Source: Streptomyces sp. PsTaAH-137
GTDB lineage: Bacteria; Actinomycetota; Actinomycetes; Streptomycetales; Streptomycetaceae
Assembly: GCF_003259365.1 (NCBI RefSeq)
Contig: NZ_QLLY01000009.1
Location: 1 to 64,000 of the forward strand
DNA length: 64,000 nt
Direction of reading: 5' to 3'
Shown piece after piece: positions 58,311-64,000 of this stretch. The notes under the pieces are model-generated. The model saw nothing but the letters and a program-made list of their open reading frames with translations, had not been told where the DNA came from and made no database searches. Each line of letters starts with the position of its first letter. Position 1 is the first letter of the stretch. The translations under genes and the position numbers were made by a program.

Positions 58311-59471
58311 TCAGCGCGTGCCGACGGCCGCACGCACCGCCTTGCGGGCCATGTTGCAGTCGTCGTGCAGACGGCGCAGCAACAGCCGCTGCTCCTCGCC
58401 GGTCGGTACGGCGCCGGGCGGCTGGGGCTGACCGGGCTGTGCCGGTGCCGCCGGGGCCTGGTCGTGCATCGAACGCTGCACGACCGTCTCGTAGGTACGG
58501 ATCTCGCGGGTCAGGACCAGCATCAGATTGACCAGGAACGCGTCGCGGGAGGCCGGGCCGCCGGACTGCGCGAGCTGGCTGATCTGCCGACGGGCCACCG
58601 GCGCGTCGCCGAGCACCGCCCACAGCGTCGCCAGGTCGTACCCCGGCAGGTACCAGCCCGCGTGCTCCCAGTCCACGAGCACCGGGCCCGCCGGGGAGAG
58701 CAGGATGTTCGACAGCAGGGCGTCGCCGTGACAGAACTGGCCCATCGAGCCGCGGCCCGAGGTGTGCGCGATGCCGTGCAGCAGCTTCTGCAGATCACCC
58801 ATGTCACGGTCGGTCAGCAGACCCAGATCGTGGAACCGGTTGATCCGCTCCGCGTAGTCCAGCGGCGCGTCGAAGGTACCCGCCGGGGGCCGCCACTGGT
58901 TGAGCCGGCAGACGGCGCCGAGCGCCGCCCTGATGTCCGCCCGGGGCGGTGCCTCGGCCGGGTGACGCTGCAGGGCGGCCACCCGGCCGGGCATCCGCTC
59001 GATCACCAGCGTCCCGTTGTCCGGGTCCGCCGCGATCAGGCGCGGTACCCGCACGGGGGGCCGGTGCCGGACGAACGAGCGGTAGGCGGCTATCTCGTGC
59101 CGGACCCGCTCCGCCCACACGGGGGAGTGGTCCAGTAAACATTTCGCGACGGCGGTGCTGCGCCCTGTCGTTCCGACGAGGAGCACGGACCGCGGGCTGC
59201 GGCGCAGCACCTGCACCGGATGGAACTCCGGGCAGATCCGGTGCACCGCGGCGACGGCCGTGCGCAGCTGGGCGCCCTGGGGGCCGGACAAGTCGAGTCT
59301 CCCGCTGAGCGGTTGCGTGCCGAGCCCCGGGACTCGCCGGGTCCGGCCGACGCCACCGAGCGCCGTGGACCCCGGTCGCGCGGGGTCGAGGTACGGGCCG
59401 CCGCCGACCACCGGGCGGGCGCAGCACAGCGGCCGGGGCGGGGCGGACACGGAGGACGATGCTGCGTACAT
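58311..59471 (-). CDS. Aminoglycoside phosphotransferase-family kinase
   Basis: Protein-kinase-like enzyme of 386 aa. It has HEIAAYRSFVRHRPPVRVPR, the catalytic loop QFCHGDALLSNILLSPAG (HGDxxxxN) and the metal Asp in PVLVDWEHAGWYLPGYDLA. The first ~60 residues are Ser/Pro/Gly-rich and possibly disordered. The C-terminal PAAPAQPGQPQPPGAVP tail is also low complexity. Such standalone members often phosphorylate metabolites or sugars rather than drugs. It is divergent from nsdA, and the pair may be co-conserved. The ATG at 59471 begins MYAASSS. Confidence 0.85.
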   Translation of the reverse strand: MYAASSSVSAPPRPLCCARPVVGGGPYLDPARPGSTALGGVGRTRRVPGLGTQPLSGRLDLSGPQGAQLRTAVAAVHRICPEFHPVQVLRRSPRSVLLVGTTGRSTAVAKCLLDHSPVWAERVRHEIAAYRSFVRHRPPVRVPRLIAADPDNGTLVIERMPGRVAALQRHPAEAPPRADIRAALGAVCRLNQWRPPAGTFDAPLDYAERINRFHDLGLLTDRDMGDLQKLLHGIAHTSGRGSMGQFCHGDALLSNILLSPAGPVLVDWEHAGWYLPGYDLATLWAVLGDAPVARRQISQLAQSGGPASRDAFLVNLMLVLTREIRTYETVVQRSMHDQAPAAPAQPGQPQPPGAVPTGEEQRLLLRRLHDDCNMARKAVRAAVGTR

Positions 59472-59706
59472 GGGAGATACAGATCCCTTCGTGTGCCGAT
59501 CAGTTGCTGCGCCTCCCGGCCCGGCCGAGTTCGGTGACACCCTGGGGAATGCCCTGCGACGACCGGGTCGGGGTGGCGCATTCCTACCTGACACCCGAGG
59601 GGCAGAAGCACAACAGCTGGCGCACCCTGGCGAACCGTGGCGAATAGTCGCTCAGCAACTGACAGAGGGCTACTGTCAACTTCAGCCGAGAACCTGGGGG
59701 CTTGAA

Positions 59707-61209
59707 GTGAGCGGACAACCCAACACCCGTCTGAACGACCTGTTCGGCCTGGCCGGCTGGTCCAAGGGCGAACTCGCGCGACTCGTCAACCGGCAGGCGG
59801 CGGCCACGGGCCACCCCCAGCTGGCGACGGACACCTCGCGGGTGCGGCGTTGGATCGACATGGGAGAGATCCCGCGCGATCCGGTACCGCGGGTGCTGGC
59901 GGCGCTGTTCACCGAGCGACTCGGCCGTGTCGTGACCATCGAGGATCTCGGTCTTGTCCGACACGGGCGCACGGGGAAACGGCAGGGTGCCGGAGGCCTG
60001 GAACACCAAGGCCCCGACGGAGTGCCGTGGGCGCCCGAGCGGACAGCTGCGGTCCTCACCGAATTCACGGGAATGGACCTCATGCTCAACCGACGCGGCT
60101 TGGTGGGCGCGGGTGCCGCGCTCGCCGCAGGATCCGCACTCAGCAGCGCCATGCACGACTGGCTGCACACCGACCCGGCCCTCGCGGCCGACGCTCCCCG
60201 TACCTCCGATCCCCTCTCCGCAGCGGGCACGGCCGACTCGGCCGGCTTCGACCGCTACGAGGCGGCCCCCATCGGGTCGCAGGAGATCGAGGAACTGGAG
60301 CGCTCCGTCGAGGTGTTCCGGGCCTGGGACGCCTCCCGCGGCGGCGGGTTGCAGCGCAAGGCAGTCGTGGGCCAGCTCAACGAAGTGGGCGGAATGCTCT
60401 CGTACCGCCATCCCGACCATCTCCAGCGGCGCCTGTGGGGCGTCGCCGCCAATCTCGCCGTCCTCGCGGGCTGGATGTCGCACGACGTCGGCCTGGAGCC
60501 CACGGCCCAGAAGTACTTCGTCATCGCCGCGCACGCCGCGCGCGAGGGCGGCGACCGGCCACGGGCCGGCGAGGCCCTGTCCAGGGCCGCCCGCCAGAAG
60601 ATCCATCTCGGCGCCCCCGACGAGGCGCTCGACCTGATGAAGCTCGCCAAGTCCGGCTCGGGCGACCAGGTGCTGCCCCGCACCAAGGCGATGCTCTACA
60701 CCATCGAGGCCTGGGCCCAGGCGTCCATGGGCAAGGGGCAGGCGATGCGGCGCACCCTCGGGCACGCGGAGGATCTCTTCGTCTCCGACAAGGGTGACGT
60801 GGCGCCGCCGACCTGGATGCAGATGTTCGACGAGGCGGACCTGCACGGGATGCAGGCCCTCGCCTACCGCACCCTCGCCGAGCACGAGCCGGGCGCCGCC
60901 GTCATCGCCCAGCAGCACGCCAGGGAGGCTCTCGCGCTGCGGGCGGGCGGCCGGGACCGGTCGAAGATCTTCGACCACCTGTCGATGGCGTCGGCCTGCT
61001 TCATCGCCGACGACCCCGAGCAGGCGGACCGGTACGCGCGCCTCGCCCTCTCCTCGATGGGGGCGAACTCCTCGCACCGCACCTGGGACCGGCTGCGCGA
61101 GATGTACCGGCTCACCGGCCAGTACGCCGGGTATCCGAAGATCGAGGACCTGCGACAGGAGATCAAGCTGGCACTGCCGAGGAGTTCGGGGAAGAGGCTG
61201 CAGGCCTGA
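59707..61209 (+). CDS. nsdA: NsdA-like negative regulator of development and antibiotic production
   Basis: Regulatory protein of 500 aa, recognised from its opening MSGQPNTRLNDLFGLAGWSK, then GELARLVNRQAAATGHPQLA and DTSRVRRWIDMGEIPRDPVP. These match my memory of Streptomyces NsdA, which represses sporulation and antibiotic synthesis in S. coelicolor. The first ~80 residues contain an XRE-like HTH. Residues ~230-480 are helical and TPR-like (RPRAGEALSRAARQKIHLGA, AMLYTIEAWAQASMGKG). A hydrophobic stretch (RRGLVGAGAALAAGSALSSA) follows a twin-Arg-like pair near residue 135. The GTG at 59707 has GGGGG six bases upstream. Confidence 0.88.
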   Translation: MSGQPNTRLNDLFGLAGWSKGELARLVNRQAAATGHPQLATDTSRVRRWIDMGEIPRDPVPRVLAALFTERLGRVVTIEDLGLVRHGRTGKRQGAGGLEHQGPDGVPWAPERTAAVLTEFTGMDLMLNRRGLVGAGAALAAGSALSSAMHDWLHTDPALAADAPRTSDPLSAAGTADSAGFDRYEAAPIGSQEIEELERSVEVFRAWDASRGGGLQRKAVVGQLNEVGGMLSYRHPDHLQRRLWGVAANLAVLAGWMSHDVGLEPTAQKYFVIAAHAAREGGDRPRAGEALSRAARQKIHLGAPDEALDLMKLAKSGSGDQVLPRTKAMLYTIEAWAQASMGKGQAMRRTLGHAEDLFVSDKGDVAPPTWMQMFDEADLHGMQALAYRTLAEHEPGAAVIAQQHAREALALRAGGRDRSKIFDHLSMASACFIADDPEQADRYARLALSSMGANSSHRTWDRLREMYRLTGQYAGYPKIEDLRQEIKLALPRSSGKRLQA

Positions 61210-61233
61210 GTCCGCAAGGGCGCCGGCAGGGCG

Positions 61234-62748
61234 TCAGGAGTCGATCCTCGCGATGAGCACACAGGCGTCGTCCTCGCGCTCACCGGAGCCGAACGCGTCG
61301 GTCACCACGCGCACGCACTCCTGCGCGTCGCGGGCCTGAGCGAGGCGTGGGGCCAGTGCGAGCAGTCGGCCGGCCGCCGCCTTCTCGCCGCGCCGTGGCA
61401 CGAGCGCGTCGGTGTGCAGCAGCAGCACGTCACCGCTGTGAAGCCGTACGTCGGCCTGCTCGTACTCGGGACCGGAGGTGGCGCCGAGCAGCACGCCCCG
61501 AGGAGGCGTGAGCGCACGCCCCGTCCCGTCACGGAAGAGCAGCGGGGCGGGGTGTCCCGCCTGCGCCCACGCCAGTGTGCGGTCCGCCGGGTCGTACCGA
61601 CAGCACAGGGCGCTGCCGAGGGCGGGCCGTACGGCGTTGTCGAGCAGGTGGCCGAGGCGGCCGAGGAGCTCGGCCGGCGGGGCGTCGCACACGGCCATGC
61701 CGCGGACGGCGCCGAGCAGCATCGCCATGCCGGAGGTGACGGCGACGCCCTGTCCGGTGAGATCGCCGACGGTCAGCAGGGTCTTCCCGTCGGGCAGTTC
61801 CAGCGCGTCGTACCAGTTGCCGCCGGTCGGGGTGCCGGTGGAGGAAGGGAGGTAGCGGGCCGCGACATGGAGACCGCCGGGGCCGCCGTGCGGGAGCCGC
61901 AGGGAGCCACGCCACGGCGGCAGCACGGCTTCCTGCAGCTCGACCGCGAGCCGGTGCTCGGTCTGCGCGATGTGCCGCTGGCGCTGGAGCGAGTCACGGG
62001 TCTCGCTCACCGCTCGCTGGCTGCGGCGCAGTTCGCTGACGTCGCGCACGACCGCCCACATGGAGGCGGTCGAGCCGTCCGCGTCGAGCACGGGCTCGCC
62101 CATCATGTGCACCGCGCGCACGGTGTCGTCCGGGCGCACGATGCGGAACTCGCCGTCGATGGGTTTGCCGTCGATCAGGCAGTCCGTGACCATCGCGGTC
62201 AGCTTGGGCTGGTCGTCGGCGTGCACCACGGCGGACAGCTCGTCGAGGGTCAGGGCGGGGGAGGCGGGGTCGCGGCCGAGGATCTCGTACAGCTCGCCGG
62301 ACCAGTGGGCCTCGTCGGTCAGCAGGTTCCAGTCCGCGCTGCCGACGCGGGTGACCAGGGAGCCGCTGGGCGGCTCGGCGGCCGGACGCTGGGGCGGCAC
62401 CCCGTTCCGCAGCGCCGGTCCCTCGCGCAGCTGTGCCAAGTGCCGGTCCAGATCGCTGAGTTGATGGACCGCCAGCTCGTACAGGGCGCGCTGCCAGCGG
62501 GCCTCGGGGGCGGTCTCGTCGGGTGCCGCGTCGACGGAGTCACGGCGCACCGCGTCGACGTCACCGAGGAGCCGACGCGTCTGGTCGATCAGCGCGTCGA
62601 CGGTGCCACGCTCCGGCGGCTGGCCGGCGGGGCGGTCCGCGAAGACATGGGGCGGCATGACGAACTCCGATGCAGGCACGGGAACGGCCGAGGCGGACGG
62701 AAGGACCGCTAAAGACTCTGGCACAGGCCGCCTGGCCTCGTAAGGCAT
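61234..62748 (-). CDS. PAS domain-containing PP2C (SpoIIE-type) phosphatase
   Basis: Signalling phosphatase of 504 aa. An N-terminal Pro-rich part is followed by a helical segment (VDALIDQTRRLLGDVDAVRR), a PAS domain at ~140-260 (WNLLTDEAHWSGELYEILGR ... GEFRIVRPDDTVRAV), a coiled coil (RDSLQRQRHIAQTEHRLAVE) and a PP2C_SIG/RsbU domain. The metal-binding parts are GGNWYDALELPDGKTLLTVG DLTGQG and later ADVRLHSGDVLLLHTDALV and REDDACVLIARI. It probably dephosphorylates an anti-anti-sigma factor. The GTG at 62760 is an alternative start to the ATG at 62748. Confidence 0.88.
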   Translation of the reverse strand: MPYEARRPVPESLAVLPSASAVPVPASEFVMPPHVFADRPAGQPPERGTVDALIDQTRRLLGDVDAVRRDSVDAAPDETAPEARWQRALYELAVHQLSDLDRHLAQLREGPALRNGVPPQRPAAEPPSGSLVTRVGSADWNLLTDEAHWSGELYEILGRDPASPALTLDELSAVVHADDQPKLTAMVTDCLIDGKPIDGEFRIVRPDDTVRAVHMMGEPVLDADGSTASMWAVVRDVSELRRSQRAVSETRDSLQRQRHIAQTEHRLAVELQEAVLPPWRGSLRLPHGGPGGLHVAARYLPSSTGTPTGGNWYDALELPDGKTLLTVGDLTGQGVAVTSGMAMLLGAVRGMAVCDAPPAELLGRLGHLLDNAVRPALGSALCCRYDPADRTLAWAQAGHPAPLLFRDGTGRALTPPRGVLLGATSGPEYEQADVRLHSGDVLLLHTDALVPRRGEKAAAGRLLALAPRLAQARDAQECVRVVTDAFGSGEREDDACVLIARIDS

Positions 62749-62975
62749 TTGGCCATACACGACGCGGTGGTGCTTCTGGCATATGCCCGAGTCCTTGCGA
62801 TTCGTTCTACCGGGCGGCCTGGTCGAACGGGTGCCCGGTTGTGGCGTAGTTCCGGCCGGTCCGTGCCGTGCGGGGCGGGGAGCTCAAACGCGTAGCCGCC
62901 CTACGCCGGACGCGGTGCCGCCCGGCCCCCGTGTGGAAGGGGTCCGGGCGGCACGCATCGTTCGGGCCGGGGTCC

Positions 62976-64000
62976 TTACTGCCCCAGTCTGTTGCCGGGC
63001 ACGGCCGCGGCGGCCTTCGTGGGAGACCCGTTGATGACGAACTGCGAGCCGGGCTCGATCAGCACGTCACCGTCGCGCGAGTCCTTGATCGTCACCCCGG
63101 ACAGCGTGGCGCTGCCGCGGGCCCCGCTCATGGCGAGGATGCCGGAGCCGTTGACGGACTTGGAGATCGACACATTGCTGATGGCCACGTCCGGCATGGC
63201 GCCGCCACCCGTCTTGAACTGGATGCCGTCGTACGTCGAGTCCTGGATGTCGGTGTCCCGGATGGTGACGCCCGGGATGTTCTGACCCTGCGCGAACAGG
63301 GTGATCGCGCCGAACTCCTGGTCCTCGTTCCAGAACGCCCCGCCGGTGCGGTACAGGCCGTTGTTCGCGATCAGCGTCTGCCCGGAGAAGGGCAGCGGGT
63401 CGTGGTCGGTCGCGAGCATGATGCCGGGGTAGTTCGCGGTGTCGTAGACGAGGTTGTTCTCGATCTTGTTGCCGTAACCGCCGTACACCGCGATGCCGTT
63501 GGCCCGCCACGGCAGCTGCACCGTGTTGTTGCGGAAGACGTTGTCGTGCCCGATGTCGACCGAGGTGTCCTTCACGTACTTGTTGGCCCACACGGCGAGC
63601 GCGTCGTCGCCGGTGGTGCGGAACGACGAGTTGTAGACGCTCGAATTGCGGGTGCCGTTGGAGAAGTTGATGCCGTCGGCGTACGTGTCCCGGATCCGCA
63701 TGCCGCTGAACTCCAGGCCGTCGGCCGGGCCCCACAGCTCCGGGATGTTGCTGTAGTCGCGGCCCACCCAGACGCCGACGTTGGCGTGCTCGATCCACAC
63801 GTTGGAGATCTTGGTGTTCTTGCCGAAGCGGCCGTTGAGACCGACGCCGCCCTCGGCGTTGCCGTCACCGCCGCGGATCGTGCCCGAGCCGAAGATCGCG
63901 ATGTCGGAGATCTTGGTGTTGTCGTCGATGTCGAAGCCGAAGTTGCCCTCGTGCGGATGGTTGATGCCGCCCGCGTTCTGCGGCGCGGTCAGCGTGTAGA
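62976..64000 (-). CDS. Right-handed beta-helix glucanase, GH87/mycodextranase-like (5' end cut)
   Basis: The C-terminal ~341 residues of a secreted-type enzyme; the frame stays open to the window edge, so the start lies outside. Repeated short strands of a parallel beta-helix are plain: GMRIRDTYADGINFSNGTRN, SSFRTTGDDALAVWANKYV, NKIENNLVYDTANYPGI and DTDIQDSTYDGIQFKTGGG. TYADGINFSNG and TTGDDALAVW hold the paired Asp residues expected for catalysis in GH87 alpha-1,3-glucanases, which degrade fungal wall glucan. It ends KAAAAVPGNRLGQ without a binding module. Confidence 0.8.
   Translation of the reverse strand, partial: YTLTAPQNAGGINHPHEGNFGFDIDDNTKISDIAIFGSGTIRGGDGNAEGGVGLNGRFGKNTKISNVWIEHANVGVWVGRDYSNIPELWGPADGLEFSGMRIRDTYADGINFSNGTRNSSVYNSSFRTTGDDALAVWANKYVKDTSVDIGHDNVFRNNTVQLPWRANGIAVYGGYGNKIENNLVYDTANYPGIMLATDHDPLPFSGQTLIANNGLYRTGGAFWNEDQEFGAITLFAQGQNIPGVTIRDTDIQDSTYDGIQFKTGGGAMPDVAISNVSISKSVNGSGILAMSGARGSATLSGVTIKDSRDGDVLIEPGSQFVINGSPTKAAAAVPGNRLGQ

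Noticed and set aside
52471..58431. A single open frame of nearly 2,000 codons on the plus strand
   Set aside because: Only its first ~760 codons look like protein. After the frameshift near 54757 it runs out of frame through the regulator tail and antisense to the amidase gene, kept open by high GC.

Overview
The window is high-GC actinobacterial DNA and reads as a Streptomyces chromosome. The codons are strongly G/C at third positions. Many genes have a -10-like TANNNT box only a few bases before the start codon, which suggests leaderless transcripts. Translationally coupled ATGA/GTGA overlaps are common. The repertoire is also typical: an NsdA-type developmental regulator, DUF397, a LAL-type LuxR regulator, HdeD, a DUF326-like cysteine-rich protein and the dispersed repeat core CAGGGGCGCGGGGAACTGCG. 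I found no rRNA, tRNA, CRISPR array, insertion sequence or prophage.

Layout: 1-12.3 kb is mostly housekeeping and accessory genes. It starts with etfB (cut at the window edge) divergent from a TetR regulator and an OB-fold protein that share a palindromic GGCACT-N-AGTGCC site. Then come an epoxide hydrolase-like enzyme, a Na+/H+ antiporter, small regulators, membrane proteins, a lone response regulator, a cysteine-rich probable copper-binding protein, and a FadE26-like acyl-CoA dehydrogenase behind a site matching the KstR consensus.

12.4-20.4 kb is the most notable locus, two divergent operons that look like a compact, unusual biosynthetic system. The minus-strand arm encodes an aminoacyl-tRNA-synthetase-like amino acid:[carrier protein] ligase, a free-standing carrier protein, a 4'-phosphopantetheinyl transferase and a degenerate HATPase-like protein. 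The plus-strand arm encodes a phytanoyl-CoA-type Fe(II)/2-oxoglutarate hydroxylase, an unrecognised 436-aa protein, a condensation-domain enzyme and an MFS exporter. My reading is that the ligase loads an amino acid onto the activated carrier protein, the dioxygenase hydroxylates it there, the condensation enzyme couples or releases it, and the MFS protein exports the product. There is no conventional NRPS adenylation domain.

20.6-26.7 kb is a lipid-metabolism operon (PAP2-diacylglycerol kinase fusion, YihY/BrkB membrane protein, PAP2 phosphatase, GNAT-aminotransferase fusion, CdsA-like cytidylyltransferase). 26.7-33.6 kb holds an MpaB-type oxygenase, a Ser/Thr kinase with TPR repeats, a phytoene-desaturase-like FAD enzyme, an esterase remnant and a secreted beta-lactamase-family hydrolase.

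33.7-50.2 kb is a catabolic region of CoA ligases, a nitronate monooxygenase-like enzyme, a secreted penicillin-acylase-family enzyme, a secreted esterase, a PaaK-like ligase, and a block resembling the mycobacterial sterol side-chain genes (FadD19/EchA19 divergent pair, then Rv3521-Ltp4-Ltp3-like genes). A shared operator-like palindrome, TCTGAC-N5-RTCAGA, lies upstream of the two transcription units at 33.7 and 45.9 kb.

50.2-64 kb carries DUF397, a tandem universal stress protein, a leucine-rich-repeat protein, a frameshifted LAL regulator, a peptidoglycan amidase, an aminoglycoside-phosphotransferase-like kinase, nsdA, a PAS-PP2C phosphatase and the end of a GH87-type glucanase cut by the window edge. 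All functional statements are from reading sequence and recalled family knowledge; no database search was run.
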